A stretch of 25,762 bases of DNA from the NCBI GenBank assembly GCA_964530165.1, contig CAZGYE010000040.1:1-25762 (forward strand). The letters run 5' to 3'. Position numbers and translations under genes: made by a program. The notes beneath the pieces are model-generated. The model saw only the letters and a program-made list of their open reading frames with translations, was not told where the DNA came from and made no database searches. This DNA is from CAZGYE01 sp964530165. GTDB taxonomy: Bacteria > Planctomycetota > Planctomycetia > Planctomycetales > Planctomycetaceae. Of this stretch, positions 1 through 7,289 are shown one piece after another (within the stretch, counting starts at the first letter, position 1; each line of letters opens with the position of its first letter).

Positions 1-40
1 GCCAATCACGACAATATAATAACACACCTGTCAACTAGCA

Positions 41-58
41 TTTTTCAACGGCCTGTTA
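41..58 (-). repeat. 18-nt dispersed repeat, copy 1
   Basis: The plus strand reads TTTTTCAACGGCCTGTTA. A second copy, matching 16 of 18 bases in the same orientation, lies at 11400-11417. Both copies sit at the 3' end of a minus-strand gene; this one is 23 nt past the acyl-CoA dehydrogenase stop codon. The right part is a near-palindrome (AACGG-C-CTGTT). It could be the end of an old mobile element or a 3' processing signal; the sequence alone does not decide. Confidence 0.55.
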
Positions 59-81
59 CGTCAACAACTGGCGAACTTGGG

Positions 82-1857
82 TTAGCGGTCGCGCGTCGCC
101 GGGCCGCTGAGCCAAGCGTCGGCGGTCTTGTTCTGATCGTCGTCACCGGCGGCGCGGAGCGCTTTGAGACGCTGCCGGTTCCGGCGGTCGGCGGCTTGCA
201 TGTAGAACAAGCCGGTCTCGACGTCCCGCCCGCAGGCCGCATCGTCGCCGTCCCCCTGCGAAGCAATCCCGTTCAGCCGGGAGTAGACGCAACTGCTCAT
301 GAACAGCTCGGTGGCCGTCTCACCCAGCCGGGCCTGGATCAACTGCCGGTCGAGAATATCTTCGCGGTAGCGGATCAACGCGTTGCGGCCGGCGCGGGCG
401 AATCGGGCGATCTGTCGGCTCAGCATGCGGGCGGCGGTCTTCAGTCGACGGTGCACCACCCGACGAGCGTCGCTCGACGGAAAGACCGGAATCCGCGGCG
501 GCGAACGCAGCAGCCGGCCCGCCGTCCACGGCTTCTTCGCCACTTGCTGCAGTTCGAGGCCCATGCCGCGCAAGCCCACCATCGCGATGAACAAGCGGAG
601 TACGTCGTTGGCCCCCTCGCCGATCAGGTTCAGCCGTGCGTCGCGCATCATCCGCTCGAACGGCTGGTCGGTGAAGAAGCCGGCCCCGCCGTGAATCTGC
701 AGCGTGTCGTTAACGATCCGCCACAACGCGTCGGCGGCGAAGAGCTTCAACATGGCCGTCTCGAGCATATAGTCTTCGGCCCCGCTGTCGATGACGGCGG
801 CAGTGTGGTAGGTGGCGCTTTCCATGGCGAACGCGTTGGCCGCGGCGTGGGCGATCTTCCCTTTGACCAGCTCGAACTCGCCGATGGTCTGCCCGAACTG
901 CCGGCGCGTGTTGGCCCATTGAACCGCTCTTTGCAGGCAGAACTTGGCGGCCCCGGTACAGCTCGCTCCGAAGGTCGTGCGGCCGAAATTGAGAACCGTC
1001 AACGCCATCTGCAGGCCCTTGCCGATTTCGCCGAGCACGTTCTCCCTCGGGACAAACATCTCGTGAAACGCCAGTCGGGCCGTCGCGGTCCCGCGGATGC
1101 CGACCTTCTCCATGCGGGCTTCGACCACTTCGAACCCCGGCATGTCCGGCGTGACCAGAAACGCGGTGATCTTGCCGTCCGGGTCCTTCTCATCCGGCGT
1201 GCGAGCCATGACGGTCAACACGCCGGCCAGCGCACCGTTGGTGATGTAACGTTTCTCGCCGTTCAGGATGAAGCCGTCCCCCTCGGGTGCAGGTTCGGCC
1301 CGCGTCTGTACGTTGGCGGCGTCGGACCCAGCTTCCGGCTCGGTCAGCGCAAAGGCGGCAATAGAAGCGCCGCTGGCCAGCGGCCGCATCCAGCGTTCCT
1401 GCTGCGCGTCGGTGCCGAACAGTTCCAGGGCCCGCAACCCGATGGAATGATGCGCGTTGATAAACACCGCAGTTGACGCACAGTGCCCGCCGATGACTTC
1501 CATCACCCGGCAATAATTCTGCTCCGAGAACCCTTTTCCGCCAAACCGGGGCGAGACGGTCATTCCCAACACGCCCAGATCCCCCAAGCCGCGGATCACC
1601 TCGGGCGGAATATCGGCCTGCCGGTCGATCGCGTCGGCGTCAACGTGTTGCTCACAAAAATCGCGAACGGCGCGAACCGCCTCGTCACCGACCGCCTGCT
1701 CTTCCGGCGAGGGCGAAGGATACGGAATAATCGACTCGGCCCGGAAATTGCCGAAGAACAACTCCTTGGCGAACCCGGCCTTGTCCGGCCCCGAAAAGAG
1801 CAGCTCTTCAGCCTGCGCGATCTGCTTCTGCCTGAGTTGGGTGGCAAGATCGGTCAT
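82..1857 (-). CDS. Acyl-CoA dehydrogenase, VLCAD/ACAD9-like
   Basis: This 591-residue protein should catalyse the FAD-dependent alpha,beta-dehydrogenation of acyl-CoA, the first step of fatty-acid beta-oxidation, in the cytoplasm. The acyl-CoA dehydrogenase core covers about residues 55-430. It includes the substrate/FAD-contact stretch LTEPEAGSDA (171-180), an RRQFGQ motif (318-323), the QIHGGAGF loop (387-394) and GEGAND (413-418), where E414 occupies the catalytic-base position. About 160 residues follow the core, as in the longer VLCAD/ACAD9-type enzymes, which have an extra C-terminal helical domain; this tail looks divergent and Arg-rich. An N-terminal extension of about 50 residues is also seen in this group. 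The gene is divergent from the small ORF at 2002. Its chain-length specificity cannot be read from sequence. Confidence 0.93.
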   Translation of the reverse strand: MTDLATQLRQKQIAQAEELLFSGPDKAGFAKELFFGNFRAESIIPYPSPSPEEQAVGDEAVRAVRDFCEQHVDADAIDRQADIPPEVIRGLGDLGVLGMTVSPRFGGKGFSEQNYCRVMEVIGGHCASTAVFINAHHSIGLRALELFGTDAQQERWMRPLASGASIAAFALTEPEAGSDAANVQTRAEPAPEGDGFILNGEKRYITNGALAGVLTVMARTPDEKDPDGKITAFLVTPDMPGFEVVEARMEKVGIRGTATARLAFHEMFVPRENVLGEIGKGLQMALTVLNFGRTTFGASCTGAAKFCLQRAVQWANTRRQFGQTIGEFELVKGKIAHAAANAFAMESATYHTAAVIDSGAEDYMLETAMLKLFAADALWRIVNDTLQIHGGAGFFTDQPFERMMRDARLNLIGEGANDVLRLFIAMVGLRGMGLELQQVAKKPWTAGRLLRSPPRIPVFPSSDARRVVHRRLKTAARMLSRQIARFARAGRNALIRYREDILDRQLIQARLGETATELFMSSCVYSRLNGIASQGDGDDAACGRDVETGLFYMQAADRRNRQRLKALRAAGDDDQNKTADAWLSGPATRDR

Positions 1858-2001
1858 GAGTCATTCGGCGATTGACGATTGACGATTGAAAATTGACGAA
1901 ACGACGAGAATGAATCAGCGCGTCGAATTATCAATTGACAATTGATTCTATCATATCCATGTGACGCTGTGTCAGACGAAATCGAAATACGGAGGACAAC
2001 C
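1858..2001. promoter_or_regulatory. Divergent intergenic region with heptamer repeats and palindrome
   Basis: This region lies between the acyl-CoA dehydrogenase start (-) and the small ORF (+). It is AT-rich against GC-rich neighbours. Three perfect tandem CGATTGA heptamers occupy 1869-1889, with a fourth degenerate AAATTGA at 1890-1896. A perfect odd palindrome, ATCAATTGACAATTGAT, spans 1930-1946 and is built from the related CAATTGA word. On the minus strand CTGACA (1975-1970) and TAGAAT (1950-1945) resemble promoter hexamers, but the 19-nt spacer is long. The palindrome would overlap that -10 region, a position suited to an operator. No regulator is encoded nearby. Confidence 0.4.
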
Positions 2002-2118
2002 ATGCGCCTCTCAGCCGCTGTAACCACTATGACGATGATCGGCCTGCTCTGCCTGGCGGGAAGTTGTTTGCAGAACGATGGCTCCGTCAGCAGCGGTAAG
2101 AGTTTGTTGAGCCGCTAA
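2002..2118 (+). CDS. Small 38-aa lipoprotein-like peptide
   Basis: The ATG at 2002 follows GGAGG (1991-1995) with 6-nt spacing, a very good ribosome binding site. The 38-codon ORF begins with MRLSAAVTTM, then a hydrophobic stretch MIGLLCLAGSC, then a polar tail rich in Ser and Asn/Asp. Leu-Ala-Gly-Ser-Cys resembles a lipobox, although Ala/Gly/Ser at -3 to -1 is not the ideal L-A-G pattern. The size and layout recall entericidin-like small lipoproteins, but I cannot assign it to that family. A perfect hairpin begins at the last base of the stop codon. It is too short for confident calling by codon statistics; the ribosome binding site and signal-peptide layout are the main support. Confidence 0.5.
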   Translation: MRLSAAVTTMTMIGLLCLAGSCLQNDGSVSSGKSLLSR

Positions 2119-2131
2119 GCCGCAAGCGGCT
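2118..2131. terminator. Perfect hairpin AGCCGC-AA-GCGGCT after small ORF
   Basis: This is a six-base-pair stem with a two-base loop, directly at the stop codon of the 38-aa ORF. No T-run follows, so it is not a classical intrinsic terminator. It may be a short REP-like palindrome or an RNA 3'-end stabiliser. Its AGCCGC / GCGGCTGA arms recur in the larger element at 24550-24591. Confidence 0.4.
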
Positions 2132-2225
2132 GATGAGGCCAACAGTGTCCGGCGATCGAACTGGGTTATGACCGGCGCCGGCCAAACAAACTGCGCAGAC
2201 CGGCCGGCGATCGTCTGCTCCCGCT

Positions 2226-2254
2226 TTGACCTGTTGAGCAAATCCCCGTATAGT
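2226..2254 (+). promoter_or_regulatory. Sigma70-type promoter of mazG (leaderless)
   Basis: TTGACC (2226-2231) and TATAGT (2249-2254) are separated by exactly 17 nt, and each matches the consensus at 5 of 6 positions. Only 8 nt separate the -10 hexamer from the mazG ATG at 2263. Transcription should therefore start at or within about two bases of the start codon. No Shine-Dalgarno sequence precedes the ATG, in agreement with leaderless translation. Confidence 0.65.
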
Positions 2255-2262
2255 CACGTCGA

Positions 2263-3177
2263 ATGGAACATCAATCATCATCGGCCGACAAACCGGCCCC
2301 GGGTAGACCGCCCGATCCGCAGCAGATAGGCCCGGCGTTTCAGCGGTTGTGCGAAACCGTTGCGAAGCTACGTTCTCCCGACGGTTGTCCGTGGGATCGC
2401 CAGCAGACGCTCGAGACCATCAAACCTTCTACACTGGAAGAAACCTACGAGCTGCTGGAAGCGATCGACTCCGGCGACGACGCGGCCATCGTCGAAGAAC
2501 TGGGCGATCTGCTGCTACAGGTGGTGCTCGACGCGCAGATCGGGGCGGATGAAGGACGTTTCAGCCTGCTGGAGGTCGTCGAGGGCCTGACCCGCAAGAT
2601 GATCAACCGACATCCGCACGTATTCGCCAATGCGAGAGCCGATACGCCGGCCGACGTCTTTCGTCACTGGGACCGCGCCAAACGCCAAGAAAAGCAGCGC
2701 GCATCCGTGTTCGACGGCATTCCGGCCGGCTTGCCGCAACTGGCGCGGGCGGCTCGGATCACGAAGAACGCAGCGCGAGTCGGCTACGACTTTCCACACC
2801 GCGCGATGCTGTTCGACAAACTCCGCGAAGAGATCGACGAACTGGCGCACGAGCTCTTCGTTGACGGCAAGATTCCCGACATCCCGGCCACGGTCGACGC
2901 GGAGCCGTCACCCGACGAGCCGATCTCCGATCCGCAGCAGAAGGCCCGTATCGAAAGCGAGCTGGGCGACATTCTGTTCGTCATCGCCAACATCGCCCGC
3001 CGCTGGAAGATCAGCCCCGAAGAAGCGCTGCGCAACAGCAACGGCAAGTTCCAGCGCCGTTTCAACTACGTCGAAAAGAAACTGGCCGAGCAGGGCCGCG
3101 ACGTGCGCGATGTGGGCTTGCGTGAGATGGAAGATCTCTACCAAGAGGCAAAACGGCTGGAGCGCGACGGTGAATGA
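2263..3177 (+). CDS. mazG: Nucleoside triphosphate pyrophosphohydrolase MazG
   Basis: MazG hydrolyses (d)NTPs to NMP and pyrophosphate, cleaning nucleotide pools and, in E. coli, influencing the ppGpp response. Two MazG domains are visible. The first has the metal-binding pattern E59-E60-x2-E63 with E79-x2-D82, and the GCPWD signature at 41-45. The second has E189-E190-x2-E193 with E233-x2-D236. The protein is 304 residues, against about 263 for E. coli MazG. The extra length is a Pro-rich N-terminal extension of about 20 residues and a Pro/Asp-rich insertion at about 200-228 inside the second domain. The start is supported by the promoter immediately upstream rather than by a ribosome binding site. 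It is transcribed alone; a tRNA gene follows. Confidence 0.95.
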   Translation: MEHQSSSADKPAPGRPPDPQQIGPAFQRLCETVAKLRSPDGCPWDRQQTLETIKPSTLEETYELLEAIDSGDDAAIVEELGDLLLQVVLDAQIGADEGRFSLLEVVEGLTRKMINRHPHVFANARADTPADVFRHWDRAKRQEKQRASVFDGIPAGLPQLARAARITKNAARVGYDFPHRAMLFDKLREEIDELAHELFVDGKIPDIPATVDAEPSPDEPISDPQQKARIESELGDILFVIANIARRWKISPEEALRNSNGKFQRRFNYVEKKLAEQGRDVRDVGLREMEDLYQEAKRLERDGE

Positions 3178-3233
3178 CGTCCCGACAAGCATTCGTGAAA
3201 CGGACCACAGGACTACGTGACCGCGATGTGCGC

Positions 3234-3262
3234 TTGAAGACCAATCAAAAAAACGCTAAAAG
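3234..3262 (+). promoter_or_regulatory. Promoter of tRNA-Val
   Basis: TTGAAG (3234-3239) and TAAAAG (3257-3262) are separated by 17 nt. The predicted start is near 3269, about 30 nt before the mature tRNA 5' end, a normal tRNA leader length. Each hexamer matches the consensus at 4 of 6 positions. Confidence 0.4.
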
Positions 3263-3299
3263 ACATGCGTCGGCGCCGGTCGTCTCGGTGCGACCATGG

Positions 3300-3372
3300 G
3301 GGCGGTTAACTCAGTGGCTAGAGTGCTACCTTCACACGGTAGAAGTCACAGGTTCAAATCCTGTACCGCCCA
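3300..3372 (+). tRNA. tRNA-Val (anticodon CAC)
   Basis: A complete cloverleaf can be drawn by hand. The acceptor stem is GGGCGGT (3300-3306) with ACCGCCC (3365-3371). The D-stem is ACTC/GAGT (3309-3312, 3321-3324). The anticodon stem is CTACC/GGTAG (3326-3330, 3338-3342) around loop TTCACAC. The T-stem is ACAGG/CCTGT (3348-3352, 3360-3364) around loop TTCAAAT. The anticodon is CAC at 3333-3335, reading GTG valine codons. The discriminator base is A3372, and CCA is not encoded, so it must be added by CCA-adding enzyme. It converges with the PPC-domain gene. Confidence 0.96.
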
Positions 3373-3440
3373 CTTTTGCCGTGTCAGGACTTACGTCAAC
3401 GAGGAAGCGATCTTCAGCGGCGCCGAGCCATTCTGTGGAC

Positions 3441-5600
3441 TCAAAGCGAGGCTTCGCATTCCGCGACCTTCCGGTTGTAGAAATCGTTTGTGATCAGCCA
3501 CTCTTCGAAGAGGCGCTTGAGCTGTCTCAACCGTCCGGCGACTTGCCGCTTGGTGAACTTGCGCGTCTGATCCCCCTGTTTCTCGGCGATCTTGGATTTC
3601 GTCTCGGCAGAGATCGGTGCGGGGATGCGTTTCGGCGGCGGTGTGTAGGACGGGTCGTACACCATGGCCTTCAGGTCCTTTGCGGGGACGAGATGCCGCC
3701 ACAAGAAGGCCTGCATCCTGTCTTCCGCGGGCACGGCGACGTGAGCGACCTTCCGCTGCTGAATCTTCGCGCGGCCTTCGATGGAAAGGTTGACAGGTTG
3801 CTTCGTATCCCTCAGGTCGGTTCTCACCGCGAGCCGCACCTTGTCCTGGGTCGCCGGCAGAATGCCGCGAGCCAACGAAAATCCCGCCGCCGAGTCTTTC
3901 AAGCCGAACTGGATGGGGCCGGCGAACCCGTCCTTGCGGATCGCATAGACGGTGACGACGCCGCCAGCCCTGCTGCGCAACCCAATGCTGGGCGGCACGA
4001 CGCGCAACGCGAAATCGGGCCGCGGCGCGCTAATGCGCAGACGGTAAGCGTACTCTGGGCCGCCGTTGCGCGCGGTATCGCCCAGGTGAACGTAATACGT
4101 TCCGTCCGCAGGCAGCTTGACCATGAGGTAGGAATCGGCGTGGTGCGTGTTCAGTCCCGATCCGACGTCTAGATGATCGTCGTTAAACGCCAGCAGTTTG
4201 CCGGTCGCATCGGTCAGTTTGAGGATGGAGTCCATCGGGGAATCGAGGCGGCGCGCATGAACTTCCGCGACGATCGTTTCACCGGCGCGGCCTTCGACTT
4301 GAAACACGTCCCAATCACCCGGACGATCCGACCGTCCGTTGACGATGATGGGCAGCTTCACCTTCTGTGCGTGCGACGGGTCGTTGTTGGATTCTTTGTC
4401 GAAACATTCCGGCAGCGTATCCAAAGCGAACGGCAAGCGGTTGGAAACGAGTCCCTGCTTAGAGGCGGCTATCAGATAGGTTCCCGGTTTTGCGTCTTTT
4501 GGAGGCGGCGTCAACTTGGCCTTCTGAAGGTTCCAGCCGTTCATTTCGATCTTGACCGGAGCGCCCACACGGGCGCCCAGCGGGAAGATGCTCGTCACAA
4601 ACGGCAGTTCGCCGATGGTAATGCGATAGACGAAATCTTCGCGGCCGCGGTAGAGGGCGTCGGCAATGGTAAGCACATATTCGTTGTCTTTGGGCACTTC
4701 ATAGAACAGAGTTGGATCGGGCTTGAAACGGTAGTCGTCGTTGAACGCCAGCTCCTTCCCATCCGCGTCGTAAAGCGTCAGCACCGGCTGAAACCAGCCG
4801 GGAACGGCGTCGGCGATATACGGGATCAATTCCCGCGCATGGACGGAGATCACCAGCCGTTGACCCTTGCGCGCCTCGAAACGATACCGGTTCACCTCGC
4901 CGGAGGCGATCTGGCCGTTCATGGTGCACGGCACGCTGATGCGAACCTCCACCTCGTCTTCCGGTCTCTTGCGGAGGGAAAGAGACTCCTTGCCGAGCAC
5001 TTGGCGGTAACTGGTCTTCATCGCTTTCCGAGCGACTTCTGGCACTTGACCGACATGGAACACGAGTGGGTTGGACGCTCCGCGCGGCGTCACCAGCCTC
5101 AGTTCCCGTACACCGGGTTCCGCGTCAGGAGCCATCGTGACCTCGACAAAGACAAGGCTGGCGAGCGAAGAGTTGGCTGGCCTGTTGACCCATGCCGCAA
5201 TTCTTCTCTCAATTCTCGCGATCAGCTTTTTCGTCGCCTCGTCCTGCTTCGGCGCCTGTTTCGGCGCCTTCTTTGCCGCCTGCTTCGTTCTTCGCCCTCC
5301 TCGCGAGCGCGGCTTCAACTCTCTGAGTTGTTCCCTCAACAACCTCATTTCCTGGTTGTTCATTTTCCTGAAATACTCGACCACCTTAGCTTGAACGCCC
5401 GTGCCCGAGACAAGCACACTGTTGACACCGTCCAGATTCTGTCCGCCCAGTTTGATCTGGAACGTCGCGCCCTGCTGGCCGCCGGCGGGATAGACAAAAC
5501 CTATGTACGGTCCCCGCTGCCTGCGCTGCGCATGCGCCGAGGAAACCATCGCCAGCAATCCGGCCAGCCCCAATATCGGAACCCATAGATTCTTGCTCAT
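3441..5600 (-). CDS. Secreted PPC-domain protein
   Basis: This exported protein of 719 residues belongs to the planctomycete group found beside DUF1501 and DUF1549/DUF1553 genes; its biochemical role is not established. The ATG at 5600 is chosen because GGAG lies 6 nt upstream. An upstream in-frame GTG at 5612 would overlap that site. A signal peptide (MSKNLW, hydrophobic core, AHA-Q cleavage) is clear. An IPT/TIG-like beta segment follows, then a Lys/Arg-rich helical insert. Two bacterial pre-peptidase C-terminal (PPC) domains follow, each with the LxDxxGKxLAFNDD signature, about residues 215-330 and 410-525. A beta-rich C-terminal part ends in a basic tail. It starts 15 nt after the DUF1501 stop codon, so co-transcription is very likely. 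PPC domains usually bind or fold over neighbouring modules. Confidence 0.85.
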   Translation of the reverse strand: MSKNLWVPILGLAGLLAMVSSAHAQRRQRGPYIGFVYPAGGQQGATFQIKLGGQNLDGVNSVLVSGTGVQAKVVEYFRKMNNQEMRLLREQLRELKPRSRGGRRTKQAAKKAPKQAPKQDEATKKLIARIERRIAAWVNRPANSSLASLVFVEVTMAPDAEPGVRELRLVTPRGASNPLVFHVGQVPEVARKAMKTSYRQVLGKESLSLRKRPEDEVEVRISVPCTMNGQIASGEVNRYRFEARKGQRLVISVHARELIPYIADAVPGWFQPVLTLYDADGKELAFNDDYRFKPDPTLFYEVPKDNEYVLTIADALYRGREDFVYRITIGELPFVTSIFPLGARVGAPVKIEMNGWNLQKAKLTPPPKDAKPGTYLIAASKQGLVSNRLPFALDTLPECFDKESNNDPSHAQKVKLPIIVNGRSDRPGDWDVFQVEGRAGETIVAEVHARRLDSPMDSILKLTDATGKLLAFNDDHLDVGSGLNTHHADSYLMVKLPADGTYYVHLGDTARNGGPEYAYRLRISAPRPDFALRVVPPSIGLRSRAGGVVTVYAIRKDGFAGPIQFGLKDSAAGFSLARGILPATQDKVRLAVRTDLRDTKQPVNLSIEGRAKIQQRKVAHVAVPAEDRMQAFLWRHLVPAKDLKAMVYDPSYTPPPKRIPAPISAETKSKIAEKQGDQTRKFTKRQVAGRLRQLKRLFEEWLITNDFYNRKVAECEASL

Positions 5601-5615
5601 GAGCCGCTCCACTGT

Positions 5616-6977
5616 CTACATGATCTCCGTCAAGAGTCCCGCCGACTTCGCGCCTTCCGATGCGGCGGGCAACACGTGGGCGTCAAAGCCCAAAGGATGG
5701 GGCAGCCTGGCGTTGGCGTCGATGCCGGCCAATTGATAGATGCTGCCGAGGAGGTCCGCCGGATACACGGGCCGGTCCTTGATGTTTTCGGCTTTCGCAT
5801 CCGAGGAGCCGACCACGTGGCCTCCCTGGAATCCGCCGCCGGCGACCAGCACGGTCAAGACCTTGCCATAATGGTTGCGACCGCCATTCCAAGGCGGCTG
5901 CCAGTTCACCTTTGGCGTTCTGCCAAACTCGCCGCAACACCAGACCAGCGTGCTCTCCAGCGAGCCGCGATCCTTCAAATCCGCAATCAGCGCCGCCAGA
6001 CCCTGGTCCAGTTGCGGCGCCTGCCGACGCATGGTTTGGAAGTGATTCCTGTGCGTGTCCCAGCCACCAGGGTAGTTGATGACCACGTAGGGAACACCCG
6101 CCTCGACCAACTGCCGCGCCACCAGACACTCCTGCCCGAACGTGTGGCGGCCGTAGCGATCTCTCAATTCCTTTTTCTCCTTCGAGAGATCGAACACCTC
6201 TTTGCCTTTGCCCAAGATCAAATCGTACGCCGCTTTCTTGGCGTCCTCCGCAGCCGCCAACTGTGGACTGGCCGCCATCGCGTGGCCCATGGTGTTCATC
6301 TTGTCGAGCAATTCGCGACGTCTTTCTTGCCGAAGGTCGGTGATGCCCCTGGCGACGACGCCTTCCACCTCGAACCGGGCCGCGTTCGGGTCGCCGCCCG
6401 TGGCAAAGGGTTTGAACTTCGGCCCCAGAAAACCTTCTTCGGAGAACCGCCCCTGTGCCCGCGTCAGCACCACGTAGGGCGGAATCATCCCCTTGTATCC
6501 GGGACTCTTGAACAGCGAGAACACAGCCCCGACGCTCGGATAAGCCAGCCTCTCACCGCGCCTGTGCCCGGTCTGCATCAGGTAGGCCGCTGTTTCATGG
6601 CCGTTGATGCCGTGGGTCATGCCGCGGATGAGGGAATACTTGTCGGCCTGCTTGGCCAGTTCGGGGAACAGCCCGCCGAGCTGGATCCCAGCCACGTTGG
6701 TGGAGACCACATCCATGAACTCCCCCATATACTCACGGCCGGAGTCCGGTTTCGGGTCCCACGTGTCGTTGTGCGACATGCCGCCCCACAAAAAGACTTG
6801 AATGACCGACTTGGCCTTGACTTTGGCCGGAGCTTTGCTCGGCTGCTTTGCGTCCGCCAAGGCATCAGAACCCAAACGGTCGGCCAGCATCAGCCCCGTC
6901 GCCCCACAGAGGCCCCGGCCCATCGCCTCACGCCGGGAAATTTGCATCCCGTTCTCTGAAATGTGATTCGCGCTCAT
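5616..6977 (-). CDS. DUF1501 family exported protein
   Basis: The protein has 453 residues. The N-terminus carries a twin-arginine-like leader, SRREAMGRG (14-22), followed by a moderately hydrophobic stretch, so Tat export is likely. DUF1501 belongs to the alkaline-phosphatase/sulfatase-like fold. Visible conserved stretches are FLWGGMSHNDTWDPKP (62-77), GMTHGINGHE (119-128), GGWDTHRNHF (314-323) and the GEFGRTPK motif (359-366). The His/Asp residues in these are the likely metal or active-site ligands of the family. Function is not established; the family is massively expanded in planctomycetes and paired with DUF1549/DUF1553 proteins. AAAGGA about 10 nt upstream of the ATG serves as ribosome binding site. 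It begins 21 nt after the small partner gene and ends 15 nt before the PPC gene. Confidence 0.93.
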   Translation of the reverse strand: MSANHISENGMQISRREAMGRGLCGATGLMLADRLGSDALADAKQPSKAPAKVKAKSVIQVFLWGGMSHNDTWDPKPDSGREYMGEFMDVVSTNVAGIQLGGLFPELAKQADKYSLIRGMTHGINGHETAAYLMQTGHRRGERLAYPSVGAVFSLFKSPGYKGMIPPYVVLTRAQGRFSEEGFLGPKFKPFATGGDPNAARFEVEGVVARGITDLRQERRRELLDKMNTMGHAMAASPQLAAAEDAKKAAYDLILGKGKEVFDLSKEKKELRDRYGRHTFGQECLVARQLVEAGVPYVVINYPGGWDTHRNHFQTMRRQAPQLDQGLAALIADLKDRGSLESTLVWCCGEFGRTPKVNWQPPWNGGRNHYGKVLTVLVAGGGFQGGHVVGSSDAKAENIKDRPVYPADLLGSIYQLAGIDANARLPHPLGFDAHVLPAASEGAKSAGLLTEIM

Positions 6978-6998
6978 GTTCTCGGTTTCCTTTCATTG

Positions 6999-7277
6999 TC
7001 AACTGGATCGAATTGGAAGCACAGCCTCCCGATCCATCTCGATAGATTCGACGACGTAACCCGCTCTTTCCACGTCATCAATCGCGGAAGCGATGGCCTC
7101 CTGCAATGACTGATGGACTCGATCAAACTCCAACTCCAATCCTCGGCCATGGCCACAAATCGAGCAATCATCACACCCCGCTTCCCCCAGAGCATCGGTA
7201 GCATCTAACAATTCTTCATCGGACAACCGCCCCGTCAATGGTCCACTCAGGATCAAGCGGAAGTGATATTCAGTCAT
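6999..7277 (-). CDS. Small conserved protein, putative partner/antitoxin of HicA-like gene
   Basis: The 92-residue protein starts MTEYHFRLILSG and contains the motif EAGCDD (32-37). A helix AIASAIDDVERAG (61-73) and a short beta strand follow. From memory this matches a family often encoded right after a small HAWG-motif protein; longer members carry a C-terminal helix-turn-helix that is absent here. A local cluster C35-x2-C38-x2-C41-x-H43 is unusual and could bind metal. AAGGGG upstream gives a good ribosome binding site that overlaps the stop codon of the preceding gene, so translation is probably coupled. DUF1501 follows after 21 nt. The antitoxin role is inferred only from gene pairing. 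Confidence 0.75.
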   Translation of the reverse strand: MTEYHFRLILSGPLTGRLSDEELLDATDALGEAGCDDCSICGHGRGLELEFDRVHQSLQEAIASAIDDVERAGYVVESIEMDREAVLPIRSS

Positions 7278-7289
7278 GGCGCAAGCCCC

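Noticed and set aside
1..40. TTGACA on the minus strand near 33 followed by TATATT, as a promoter reading out of the window
   Set aside because: Spacing of about 10 nt is too short for a sigma70 promoter.
196..1476. 426-codon plus-strand ORF opposite acyl-CoA dehydrogenase
   Set aside because: Shadow frame; the minus-strand product carries all catalytic motifs of a well-known family.
3300..3372. tRNA-Val as an integration site for a genomic island
   Set aside because: No integrase gene and no repeated copy of the tRNA 3' end were found in the window.
3174..4172. 332-codon plus-strand ORF
   Set aside because: It reads straight through the tRNA-Val gene and is antisense to the PPC-domain gene.
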